Positions 7,987-17,201 of a DNA stretch of 18,522 nucleotides are shown piece by piece. Both the position numbers and the translations under genes were made by a program. Each line of letters opens with the position of its first letter. Position 1 is the first letter of the stretch. Origin of the DNA: Burkholderiales bacterium (GTDB lineage Bacteria > Pseudomonadota > Gammaproteobacteria > Burkholderiales > SG8-41); NCBI GenBank assembly GCA_019746155.1, contig JAIESJ010000069.1, positions 1 through 18,522 of the forward strand, written 5' to 3'. The notes beneath the pieces were generated by a model, which saw only the letters and a program-made list of their open reading frames with translations, had not been told where the DNA came from and ran no database searches.

Positions 7987-8085
7987 GGTGAGCCGGAAGC
8001 GGTGAGCGGTGAGCGGTGAGCGGTAAGAAAAATCAGCGGCAGCGGCGTTAAGGTAATTGGCGATCTGTGCGGCTCACCGCTTCCG
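7987..8085. repeat. Tandem heptamer cluster (GGTGAGC type) with opposing arm
   Basis: From 7987 to 8028 there are six consecutive 7-base units in exact register: GGTGAGC at 7987, 8001, 8008 and 8015, variant CGGAAGC at 7994 and variant GGTAAGA at 8022. On the opposite strand, GCTCACC (8072-8078) and GCTTCCG (8079-8085) mirror the 7994-8007 pair perfectly, so a long stem can form. The right arm is also the last codons and stop of rarA. The cluster lies between the plus-strand remnant and the minus-strand rarA end, so it may act as a two-way transcript end. Confidence 0.75.
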
Positions 8086-9402
8086 GTCTTTGCGTTCCTT
8101 GCCGGCCGCCTGCCGGTCGAGTTCGCGCAGGCGGTCCAGCCGTTCCCTGATTTTTGCTTCCAGCCCGTAGGATGTCGGTTCGTAGAACACGGGCCGTTTC
8201 ATGCCCTCGGGAAAATAATCCTCTCCCGCCGCATAGGCATCGGGCTCGTCGTGCGCGTAACGGTACTCGCGGCCATAGCCCAGCTCTTTCATCAATTTCG
8301 TCGGCGCGTTGCGTAAATGTTCCGGCACCGGCCGCGATTTGTCGTTGCGGACCAGCTCGCGCGCACTGTTGTAGGCGATATAGGCGGCGTTGCTTTTCGG
8401 CGCGACCGCGAGATACAGCACGGCCTCGGCCAGCGCAAGCTCGCCTTCCGGAGAACCGAGGCGCTCGTAGGTCTCGCACGCGTCAAGCGCGATGCGCAGC
8501 GCGCGTGGATCGGCCAGCCCGATGTCTTCGGTCGCCATACGGATCATGCGCCGGCCGACGTAAAGCGGATCGGCGCCGCCGTCGAGCATGCGCGTCAGCC
8601 AATAGAGCGCGGCATCGGGCGCGGAGCCGCGCACCGACTTGTGCAGCGCCGAGATCTGGTCGTAGAACGCATCGCCTCCCTTGTCGAAGCGGCGCAGGCT
8701 TTGGGTGAGCGTCTGCCTGACAAATTCCTCGTCGATCTCTTTTTTTCCGGTTTCGCCTGCTGCGGTGCCGATCTGCTCCAGCAGATTGAGCAGCCGCCGC
8801 GCATCGCCGTCGGCGTAAGCGATCAGTATCTGCCGTGCCGCATCAGAAAAATCTATATTATTCAATGTGTTATAACGAGCCCGCTCAAGCAGCTCACCGA
8901 GTTCGGCGGCGGTGAGCGGCTGCAGCACGTAAACCGCGGCGCGCGACAACAGCGCGCTGTTGACTTCGAACGAAGGGTTTTCGGTGGTCGCACCGATGAA
9001 GGTGATGAGCCCGCGCTCAACATACGGCAGGAAGGCGTCCTGCTGGGCCTTGTTGAAACGGTGAACTTCGTCGACGAACAGGATGGTGTGGCGCCCCGAC
9101 TGCTGCAGCTCAAGTTCGGCGCGCTGCACCGCGTCGCGGATGTCCTTGACGCCGGAGAACACCGCGGAGATCGCGATAAACTCGGCATCGAACGCCTGCG
9201 CCATCAGGCGCGCGAGCGTGGTCTTGCCGACACCCGGCGGCCCCCACAGGATCATCGAGTGCGGCTTGTGCGCTTCGAACGCCAGGCGCAGCGGCTTGCC
9301 GGGACCCAGTAAATGCGTCTGGCCCACGACATCGTTGAGCGTGCGCGGACGCAGCCGCTCGGCGAGTGGCGCCTGCGGCTCTCTTTTTGCGAATAAGTCC
9401 AC
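8074..9402 (-). CDS. rarA: Replication-associated AAA+ recombination protein RarA (MgsA family)
   Basis: The 442-residue protein has the usual RarA length and order: N-terminal DLFAKREPQAPLAERLRPR, Walker A GPPGVGKTT (54-62), Walker B LFVDEVHRFN (108-117), sensor 1 GATTENPS (137-144), then the tetramerisation C-terminal region with WLTRMLDGGADPLYVGRR. RarA is a clamp-loader-like ATPase acting at stalled replication forks and at DNA ends. The start was set at GTG 9402 because the family sequence starts there, 16 bases after the lolA stop; a longer open frame to 9570 would lie wholly over lolA and is not family-like. The order ftsK-lolA-rarA in one direction implies co-transcription. The last codons form the right arm of a heptamer repeat. 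Confidence 0.95.
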   Translation of the reverse strand: MDLFAKREPQAPLAERLRPRTLNDVVGQTHLLGPGKPLRLAFEAHKPHSMILWGPPGVGKTTLARLMAQAFDAEFIAISAVFSGVKDIRDAVQRAELELQQSGRHTILFVDEVHRFNKAQQDAFLPYVERGLITFIGATTENPSFEVNSALLSRAAVYVLQPLTAAELGELLERARYNTLNNIDFSDAARQILIAYADGDARRLLNLLEQIGTAAGETGKKEIDEEFVRQTLTQSLRRFDKGGDAFYDQISALHKSVRGSAPDAALYWLTRMLDGGADPLYVGRRMIRMATEDIGLADPRALRIALDACETYERLGSPEGELALAEAVLYLAVAPKSNAAYIAYNSARELVRNDKSRPVPEHLRNAPTKLMKELGYGREYRYAHDEPDAYAAGEDYFPEGMKRPVFYEPTSYGLEAKIRERLDRLRELDRQAAGKERKDRKR

Positions 9403-9418
9403 TGCTGTGCGGGCGAGA

Positions 9419-10024
9419 CTACTCGGTGATGACGTCCGCGCCTTTGGGCGGCGCAAATCTGAAGGTCTCGGGGGGCAGTTTCGGATTGCGCTCCACGTCC
9501 GCGAACCTGATGACCGTGACCTGGCCGAACTGATCGCGCAATTCCATCGCCTCAAGACCGGCCTTGCCAAACCCCAGCCTGATCCGCTCGAACGCGGTGT
9601 CCTGTGTCTTCGGCACCGCCTGCAGCCAGTCGAGCCCCTCCTGGCTGCCGAGATTGGTGAGGGTATAGTTCTTATCGATCTCGTTGCTGCCGGCGAGCAG
9701 TGCCGCCGGGCTCGATCCCAGCGCGCGGTCCAGCTTGCGCACCGTAACCTGGTTCAGGTCCTTGTCATAAATCCACAGCTTCGCGCCGTCGCCGACGATG
9801 GTCTGCTCGTACGGCTTGTTGTATTCCCAGCGGAATTTGCCTGGCCGTGAAAATTGCATGATGCCCGTCGCCTGCTGCAGCGTTTTCATGTTCTTGTCGA
9901 GCACCATTTGCGCAAAGCGCGCCTTGGCCGAAATGGTCTGGTCGAGGAAGGCCTTGAGCGAGTCGACGCTCGATCCCAGTACCGTGCCCGGCAGCCAGAG
10001 CAGAATCATCGTCAGGTAGCGCAT
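9419..10024 (-). CDS. lolA: Outer-membrane lipoprotein carrier protein LolA
   Basis: The 201-residue periplasmic chaperone carries lipoproteins released by LolCDE to LolB at the outer membrane. It starts with a signal peptide (MRYLTMILLWLPGTVLG, cleavage near residue 17). Family features follow: ARFAQMV, GIMQFSRPGKFRWEY with the RPGKFRW signature (about 59-65), KPYEQTIVGDGAKLWIYD, DLNQVTVR and a C-terminal LPPETFRFAPPKGADVI. Length is normal for LolA. It sits 27 bases after ftsK and 16 bases before rarA, as in other proteobacteria. The ribosome binding site before ATG 10024 is weak, so translation may depend on coupling to ftsK. A second in-frame ATG at 10009 would shorten the signal peptide and is less likely. 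Confidence 0.94.
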   Translation of the reverse strand: MRYLTMILLWLPGTVLGSSVDSLKAFLDQTISAKARFAQMVLDKNMKTLQQATGIMQFSRPGKFRWEYNKPYEQTIVGDGAKLWIYDKDLNQVTVRKLDRALGSSPAALLAGSNEIDKNYTLTNLGSQEGLDWLQAVPKTQDTAFERIRLGFGKAGLEAMELRDQFGQVTVIRFADVERNPKLPPETFRFAPPKGADVITE

Positions 10025-10051
10025 CAGCAGGTCTTTCTCGTACGTTCGGAA

Positions 10052-12355
<2,304 letters not shown>

Positions 12356-12383
12356 GAGGTTTCCGGATTGACCTTTTGACAAG

Positions 12384-13073
12384 CTAGCGCGACGACGCGC
12401 GTCGTGTCATTGTCTGCCGGTCGAGCACGATGATCTTGCGCTTCTCGGCGCGAATCAGCCCCTTGTGCTGCAAGTCCTTCATCACGCGGCTTACCATCTC
12501 GCGCGAGGCGCCGATCATGTGCGCGATCTCCTGCTTGGGGGGCGCGCGCTGCACGATCCATTTGCCGTCGACGTCTTCGGCCATTTCGATGAGCAGCCGC
12601 GCGACGCGCCCATAAACGTCGATCAACGCCAGGCTTTCGATCTTGCGGTCGGCATCGCGCAGGCGCTTGACCAGGTTGTGGATGATCACCATCGCAAGCT
12701 CGAAATTGTCCTCCAGGCAATTCATGAAGCCGGTTTTCGAAAACCGCAGCATTTCACACGGCTCGAGGGTCTCCACGCTCGCCGAGCGCGGCTGATCATC
12801 AAGCAGCCCCATCTCGCCGAAAAACTCGTGCGGCCCCATCACCGACAGAATGACCTCATGCCCTTCCTCATCGGGTATCAGCACCTTGACCCGGCCCGAG
12901 AGGATGACGTAAAGCGCATCGGTCTCCTCCCCGGCGCGCAGAATGAAGGTGTTGCGCGGATAGGAGCGCATCTGAATGCACGGGGACAGGACCCGGAGCT
13001 GCTCGTCATTGAGCGACGAAAACAGAGGCACCGTTTTCAGGAGTTGCAGATTCAACACGGCATGTGCAGACAT
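12384..13073 (-). CDS. Crp/Fnr-family transcription regulator
   Basis: The 229-residue protein has a cyclic-nucleotide-binding beta-barrel (about 15-125), a dimerisation helix (about 124-150) and a Crp-type helix-turn-helix (about 178-210, SREMVSRVMKDL). R191, E192 and R196 match the E. coli CRP residues that read TGTGA half-sites, so it may recognise a similar operator. In the ligand pocket, FGE (85-87) and RS (96-97) resemble CRP Glu72, Arg82 and Ser83, but CRP Thr127/Ser128 on the dimer helix align with A and D. cAMP binding is thus plausible but not assured; another nucleotide is possible. It lacks the N-terminal cysteine cluster of FNR. It is divergent from trxB and directly upstream of ftsK, the slot held by lrp in E. 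coli. The ribosome binding site is weak. Confidence 0.9.
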   Translation of the reverse strand: MSAHAVLNLQLLKTVPLFSSLNDEQLRVLSPCIQMRSYPRNTFILRAGEETDALYVILSGRVKVLIPDEEGHEVILSVMGPHEFFGEMGLLDDQPRSASVETLEPCEMLRFSKTGFMNCLEDNFELAMVIIHNLVKRLRDADRKIESLALIDVYGRVARLLIEMAEDVDGKWIVQRAPPKQEIAHMIGASREMVSRVMKDLQHKGLIRAEKRKIIVLDRQTMTRRASSR

Positions 13074-13302
13074 AATTAGCTCTCGGCGGTCTTTGCTGGC
13101 ATATGATACTTGAACAAGACCGGGGGGGGCCAGTTACGCAATGGGGATGCTCAACGGCATGCTCGCTGCCGCCCTGCGGCCTCCTGCTCCCGGGTCGGGC
13201 GCTGGCTGCCCGCGACCTGCCGCACCAATGGCAACTCGACACGGCATTGCACAACCTGCTAGATTGTCGTTTCTTTGCAAACCCTCTTGATACAGATTCA
13301 TC
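13074..13302. other. Divergent gap between the Crp-family gene and trxB
   Basis: This 229-base region must hold promoters for both genes. I see no clear TGTGA-N6-TCACA operator and no strong sigma-70 pair. A run of eight G (about 13122-13129) is notable and could vary in length. A short open frame (13103-13306) gives a cysteine-rich peptide overlapping the trxB start and has no family resemblance, so I do not call it a gene. Confidence 0.5.
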
Positions 13303-14265
13303 ATGACGCAACTCCCCAGGCATTGCCGGGTACTGATTCTGGGCTCCGGCCCCGCCGGCTACACGGCAGCGGTATATGCCGCCCGCGCCAACCTAAAACC
13401 CGTGTTACTCACTGGCATGGCCCAGGGCGGCCAGCTGATGACCACCACCGATGTCGATAACTGGCCGGCTGACGCCGCAGGCGTACAGGGACCGGAACTC
13501 ATGGAGCGCTTTCTCAGGCACGCCGAGCGCTTCGATACCGAGGTGATTTTCGATCATATCCATACCGCCAGGCTGAAGGAAAATCCGATCACCCTCGTCG
13601 GCGATCAAGGCACCTACACCTGCGATGCGCTGATCATCGCCACCGGCGCATCCGCCATGTACCTGGGCCTGCCCTCCGAGCAGAAATTCATGGGGCGCGG
13701 CGTGTCGGGTTGCGCGACCTGCGACGGTTTCTTCTACAAGGGACAGGAAGTCGCGGTGATCGGCGGCGGCAACACCGCCGTCGAGGAAGCGCTCTATCTC
13801 ACCAATATCGCCAGCCATGTCACCGTCGTGCACCGCCGCGACAAATTCCGCGCCGAGGCCATTCTCGTCGACAAGCTCAAGGAGCGGGTCGACAGCGGCA
13901 AAGCGACGATCATGTGGGATCATGTGCTCGACGAAGTGCTGGGGGACAGCAGCGGCGTCACCGGCATGCGCGTGAAAAATGCCAAGACCGGCGCGTTGAC
14001 CGAGAAGAAACTGCAAGGCGTCTTTATCGCCATCGGGCACAAGCCCAACACCGACATCTTCGCCGGCCAGCTCGACATGACGAACGGCTATATCATCACC
14101 AAGAGCGGGCTCGAAGGCAACGCCACCGCAACCAGTGTGCCGGGTGTATTCGCCGCGGGTGACGTGCAGGATCACGTCTATCGCCAGGCGGTGACCAGCG
14201 CCGGCAGCGGTTGCATGGCGGCGCTGGATGCGCAGAAGTACCTCGAAGGCAAGGGGCTGATCTAG
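13303..14265 (+). CDS. trxB: Thioredoxin-disulfide reductase
   Basis: The 320-residue flavoprotein passes electrons from NADPH through FAD and a redox disulfide to thioredoxin. The FAD-binding GSGPAG is at 14-19, the redox-active CATC at 137-140 (in GCATCDGFFYKG), the NADPH-binding GGGNTA at 154-159, and the C-terminal FAD motif GVFAAGDVQD is followed by RQAVTSAGSGCMAALDA. The length is that of low-molecular-weight bacterial TrxB. ATG 13303 fits the family start; no good Shine-Dalgarno precedes it. It is divergent from the Crp-family gene, matching trxB next to lrp in E. coli. The stop codon is embedded in the base of a strong hairpin. Confidence 0.97.
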   Translation: MTQLPRHCRVLILGSGPAGYTAAVYAARANLKPVLLTGMAQGGQLMTTTDVDNWPADAAGVQGPELMERFLRHAERFDTEVIFDHIHTARLKENPITLVGDQGTYTCDALIIATGASAMYLGLPSEQKFMGRGVSGCATCDGFFYKGQEVAVIGGGNTAVEEALYLTNIASHVTVVHRRDKFRAEAILVDKLKERVDSGKATIMWDHVLDEVLGDSSGVTGMRVKNAKTGALTEKKLQGVFIAIGHKPNTDIFAGQLDMTNGYIITKSGLEGNATATSVPGVFAAGDVQDHVYRQAVTSAGSGCMAALDAQKYLEGKGLI

Positions 14266-14297
14266 GAGCGGGTCGGACTGGGGTCCGACCCGCTCCT
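14264..14297 (+). terminator. Strong perfect hairpin overlapping the trxB stop codon
   Basis: AGGAGCGGGTCGGA (14264-14277) and TCCGACCCGCTCCT (14284-14297) form a perfect 14-bp stem with the 6-base loop CTGGGG. The last two bases of the TAG stop are inside the stem. Only TTCG follows, with no T-run. It is either an unusual terminator, a 3'-end stabiliser or a copy of a dispersed GGGTCGGACC-type palindrome. Confidence 0.6.
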
Positions 14298-14301
14298 TCG
14301 A

Positions 14302-14425
14302 CAAAACCGCCCCGGAAAAAAAGCGCAAGTGCCACCGAACAACCTGCCAAAACGTCATCCGCGTGTTGCCCGGGGTGAAATGACTGTGGAATTAAACGTT
14401 ATTCAGAAAAAGTGGGGCGGTTTTG
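14302..14425. repeat. Short element bounded by perfect 12-bp inverted repeats
   Basis: CAAAACCGCCCC (14302-14313) recurs inverted as GGGGCGGTTTTG (14414-14425), enclosing about 100 bases of relatively AT-rich, non-coding sequence. No flanking target duplication was visible. It could be a small non-autonomous element, or the stem of a transcript between trxB and the Smr gene. Confidence 0.45.
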
Positions 14426-14434
14426 CTTTTAGCG

Positions 14435-14463
14435 GCCTGCTGGACCATCCAAGTCCGGCAGGC
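14435..14463 (+). other. Second hairpin in the trxB/Smr gap
   Basis: GCCTGCTGGAC (14435-14445) pairs with GTCCGGCAGGC (14453-14463), 11 bp with one T-G pair, around a 7-base loop. A short T-run (14480-14483) comes about 17 bases later, too far for a standard terminator. It lies 47 bases before the Smr gene and could be part of its leader. Confidence 0.4.
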
Positions 14464-14510
14464 TGCTAGCTGACCGCCCTTTTGATGCGCGGCGCAACCG
14501 GAGCCCCGCG

Positions 14511-15080
14511 ATGAAAAAGCATGACGGAAGAATCCGACTCAAACCGGAAGACCGGGAAATGTTTCGCGCTTCGGTCGCCAACGTCACGCCGCTGTCCAAG
14601 CGCGACAAAGCCGAGCTTGAACGCCCGCGGCCGCGGCCCGTACCCGCACAGAGACTGCGCGATGACCATGCCGTGCTGCAGGACAGCCTGAGCGACCACA
14701 TCCCCTGGGACACCGGTCTGGAAACCGGCGAAGAACTCGCGTTCCTGCGTAACGGTATTCCGGCCCAGACGCTCAGGAAGCTGCGCCGCGGGCATTGGGT
14801 GATCCAGGACGAGCTCGACCTGCATGGTTTGAACACGCTTGAGGCAAAGGCGCTGCTGGTCGGGTTTCTCGGTCACTGCGCGCAACACGGACTGCGCTGC
14901 GTGCGCATCATTCACGGCAAGGGACTGCGCTCGAAGAATCGCGAGCCGGTGCTCAAGCAGAAAGTCGCCAACTGGCTGATGCAGCGCGACGAGATACTCG
15001 CGTTCTGCCAGGCGCGCCGCACCGAAGGCGGCGGCGGCGCGGTGGTGGTGCTACTGAAAGGCGTGAAACGTAAAACGTGA
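14511..15080 (+). CDS. Smr-domain protein (SmrA/YdaL-like)
   Basis: The 189-residue protein has a charged, proline-rich N-terminal part (about 1-65, including the family-like DREMFRASVANVTPL) and a C-terminal Smr domain (about 100-185). The domain shows LDLHGLNTLEA (102-112), IIHGKG (133-138) and VVVLLK near the end. Stand-alone Smr proteins are RNA or DNA endonucleases or binders; in some bacteria Smr nucleases cleave mRNA near stalled ribosomes. The exact substrate here is unknown. ATG 14511 is preceded by GGAG (14500-14503), seven bases away. It follows trxB in the same direction, but the gap is 245 bases and holds two hairpins, so it may have its own promoter. Its last codons overlap a heptamer repeat array. 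Confidence 0.9.
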   Translation: MKKHDGRIRLKPEDREMFRASVANVTPLSKRDKAELERPRPRPVPAQRLRDDHAVLQDSLSDHIPWDTGLETGEELAFLRNGIPAQTLRKLRRGHWVIQDELDLHGLNTLEAKALLVGFLGHCAQHGLRCVRIIHGKGLRSKNREPVLKQKVANWLMQRDEILAFCQARRTEGGGGAVVVLLKGVKRKT

Positions 15081-15147
15081 ATGGTGAAACGCGTAGAACC
15101 GGGGGTACTTACGTTTCACATATCACATATCACGTTTCACGATTTAC
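15063..15147. repeat. Two opposing heptamer arrays (GTGAAAC type) at a convergent junction
   Basis: The left arm has four 7-base units in exact register: GTGAAAC at 15063, GTAAAAC at 15070, GTGAATG at 15077 and GTGAAAC at 15084. The right arm has five units in the inverted sense: GTTTCAC at 15113, ATATCAC at 15120 and 15127, GTTTCAC at 15134 and GATTTAC at 15141. The 22-base centre includes GGGGG. The left arm begins inside the last Smr codons and the right arm ends five bases before the glnB stop, so the array fills the whole junction. It can fold into a long imperfect stem in either transcript. Confidence 0.8.
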
Positions 15148-15152
15148 CGTAA

Positions 15153-15491
15153 CTAAATCGCCGCCTCGTCCATCTCGCCGGTGCGGATGCGGATGACCTG
15201 ATCAACGCCGGTGACGAAGATTTTTCCGTCGCCGATCTTGCCGGTGCGCGCCGCCCTGATGATGGCGTCTATCGCGCTTTCAAGCAATTTGTCGGGAATC
15301 ACCACCTCGACCTTCACTTTCGGCAGGAAATCGACGACATATTCGGCGCCGCGATAGAGTTCGGTATGCCCTTTCTGGCGCCCGAAGCCCTTGACTTCGG
15401 TGACCGTCAGCCCGCTGACGCCGATTTCGGACAATGCCTCGCGTACCTCGTCGAGTTTGAACGGTTTGAAAATGGCCTCGATTTTTTTCAT
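15153..15491 (-). CDS. glnB: Nitrogen regulatory P-II protein GlnB
   Basis: The 112-residue trimeric signal protein senses ATP/ADP and 2-oxoglutarate and relays nitrogen status to partners such as GlnD-GlnE and NtrB. The uridylylation site Tyr51 lies in the T-loop HTELYRGAEYVVDFLPK, the B-loop is TGKIGDGKIFV (83-93), and the C-terminus VIRIRTGEMDEAAI is typical. Sequence motifs match GlnB more than GlnK, and no amtB is adjacent. ATG 15491 has GGAGG six bases upstream. It lies 60 bases after nadE in the same direction with a candidate internal promoter. P-II proteins bind and activate glutamine-dependent NAD synthetase in Azospirillum, so this pairing is functionally meaningful. Confidence 0.97.
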   Translation of the reverse strand: MKKIEAIFKPFKLDEVREALSEIGVSGLTVTEVKGFGRQKGHTELYRGAEYVVDFLPKVKVEVVIPDKLLESAIDAIIRAARTGKIGDGKIFVTGVDQVIRIRTGEMDEAAI

Positions 15492-15526
15492 TGCTTCCTC
15501 CCGGATCAGGTTCGCGTATGGTGCTT

Positions 15527-15555
15527 AGAATAGCAGGGCGGCAGTCACCTGTCAT
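15527..15555 (-). promoter_or_regulatory. Candidate own promoter of glnB
   Basis: On the minus strand, ATGACA (15555-15550) and TATTCT (15532-15527) are 17 bases apart, with five and four of six matches to the sigma-70 consensus. The -35 overlaps the nadE stop codon. Transcription would start near 15520, about 30 bases before ATG 15491, allowing glnB expression independent of nadE. Confidence 0.5.
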
Positions 15556-17159
15556 TCGAAGTAATGCCAGTACTTGTTGGTAATCGGATAACGCCAATCC
15601 TTGCCGAAACCGCGGTTGGTGATACGGATGCCGACTGGTGCCTGGCGCCGCTTGTATTCGGAGAGCCGCACCAGCCGCACCACCTTCTGAACGTCCGCCT
15701 GGCTGAACCCCCGGGCGACGATTGCCTGCGGACTCAGGTCGTTCTCGACATACGCTTCCATGATGGCATCCAGGACCTCGTATGGCGGCAGACTGTCCTG
15801 GTCGGTCTGGCCGGGCCGCAACTCCGCCGACGGCGCACGCTCGATCACGCGTTGAGGAATCACCGGCGAAAGCGTGTTACGGTAATTGGCAAGGCGATAA
15901 ACCAGCATCTTGTTGATGTCTTTCAGCACGCCGAAACCGCCCGCCATATCCCCATAGAGCGTGGCGTAGCCAGTACCCATCTCGCTCTTGTTGCCGGTGG
16001 TCAGCACGATGGCGCCGGATTTGTTGGACAACGCCATCAGCAGCATGCCGCGGATGCGTGACTGCAGGTTTTCCTCGGTGGTGTCCGCCGGCAAGTCCCT
16101 GAACTCCTCGGCCAGCACCCCGAGAAACGCGTCGAAAACGGGCTTGATGGCGATCTCGGTATAACGCACGCCAAGCGCCTCGGCTTCCGCGCGCGCGTCC
16201 TCGATGCTCATGTTCGCCGTGTACTGCGATGGCATCATCACCGCACGCACGCGTCCGGCACCGAGCGCATCAACCGCCACCGCCAGCGTCAGCGCGGAGT
16301 CGATGCCGCCCGACAAGCCGAGCAGCACTCCGGGAAATCCGTTTTTGTCGACATAATCGCGCACGCCGAGAGTCAGCGCCTTGTAAACCTCGGCTTCCAG
16401 CGGCAACGGCCGTGCGATATCGCCTTTTACCGGCACGTCCCCGACCAGTTCGATGAACCCCAACGCCTCCTCGAAAGCGGGGAACTGATGAGTAAGCTCG
16501 CCCTTGCCGTCGACTGCAAACGACGCGCCGTCGAACACCAATTCGTCCTGGCCGCCCACCTGGTTGGCGTAGATCACCGGCAGGTCGGTTTCCGCAACCC
16601 GGTCGCGCACCACCTCATAGCGCGACAGCTGCTTGTTCATGTGGTAGGGCGAAGCATTCAACACCAGCAGCACCTGGGCGCCCGCCGCGTGTGCCGCGAT
16701 CGCCGCCGGCTCCTCCCAGACGTCGGCGCAAATGTTGACGCCGAAGCGCACGCCCTCATGCTCGAACACGCAGGGCTCGCCGCCAGAATCGAAATAGCGC
16801 TCCTCGTCGAATACCGTGTAGTTCGGCAGCTTGCGTTTGAGATAGGTGGCGATGATCCCGCCATCGCGGATGACTGACGCCGCGTTGTAGCGTTTGCCGT
16901 CGATTTCGTGCGGATGGCCAACCACCAGCGTAATCCCCGCGGTTTTTTTGACCAGGTCATCCAGCACCCGCGCGCAGTCATGGTAGAAATCGTCGCGCAG
17001 CAGCAGATCTTCCGGGGGATAACCGCACAGGCCGAGCTCGGTGGTGAGCAGCAGGGTGGCACCCCCTGCCCTCGCACGCGCGGCAGCCTCGAGGATCTTC
17101 GCCGCGTTGCCGGCGAGCTCACCGACAGTGAAATTGATCTGGGCAATCGCAATTTTCAT
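15552..17159 (-). CDS. nadE: Glutamine-dependent NAD+ synthetase
   Basis: The 535-residue two-domain enzyme makes NAD+ from deamido-NAD+, ATP and glutamine. The N-terminal nitrilase-type glutaminase domain (about 1-250) has the expected triad: E41 in TTELGLCGYPPEDLL, a lysine of LKRKLPNY (K108) and C144 in GVNICADVWE. The C-terminal synthetase domain (about 255-535) has the pyrophosphatase loop GLSGGIDSAL (281-290) and the TTGNKSEMGTGYATLYGD segment. Length is typical of the bacterial form of about 540 residues. ATG 17159 fits the family start MKIAIAQIN; the ribosome binding site is poor. It precedes glnB, whose product is a known partner of such enzymes, and diverges from a TPR gene 42 bases away, so promoters probably overlap. 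Confidence 0.97.
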   Translation of the reverse strand: MKIAIAQINFTVGELAGNAAKILEAAARARAGGATLLLTTELGLCGYPPEDLLLRDDFYHDCARVLDDLVKKTAGITLVVGHPHEIDGKRYNAASVIRDGGIIATYLKRKLPNYTVFDEERYFDSGGEPCVFEHEGVRFGVNICADVWEEPAAIAAHAAGAQVLLVLNASPYHMNKQLSRYEVVRDRVAETDLPVIYANQVGGQDELVFDGASFAVDGKGELTHQFPAFEEALGFIELVGDVPVKGDIARPLPLEAEVYKALTLGVRDYVDKNGFPGVLLGLSGGIDSALTLAVAVDALGAGRVRAVMMPSQYTANMSIEDARAEAEALGVRYTEIAIKPVFDAFLGVLAEEFRDLPADTTEENLQSRIRGMLLMALSNKSGAIVLTTGNKSEMGTGYATLYGDMAGGFGVLKDINKMLVYRLANYRNTLSPVIPQRVIERAPSAELRPGQTDQDSLPPYEVLDAIMEAYVENDLSPQAIVARGFSQADVQKVVRLVRLSEYKRRQAPVGIRITNRGFGKDWRYPITNKYWHYFE

Positions 17160-17201
17160 AGCGCTAATATATCATCAGGACACACTTGCAGAGCATTCAC
17201 G

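Noticed and set aside
7987..8028. Tandem repeats as a CRISPR array
   Set aside because: The units are seven bases with no spacers, and there are no cas genes.
9403..9570. N-terminal extension of RarA by 56 residues
   Set aside because: It lies entirely over the lolA coding sequence, is Ser/Arg-rich and unlike the family. The conserved start is GTG 9402.
12384..13073. FNR oxygen sensor
   Set aside because: The N-terminal cysteine cluster needed for an iron-sulfur centre is absent.
13074..13302. CRP-type operator in the divergent regulator/trxB gap
   Set aside because: No TGTGA-N6-TCACA-like palindrome was found on reading both strands, so autoregulation cannot be claimed from sequence.
13103..13306. 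Small cysteine-containing open frame before trxB
   Set aside because: It overlaps the trxB start and has no recognisable ribosome binding site or family resemblance.
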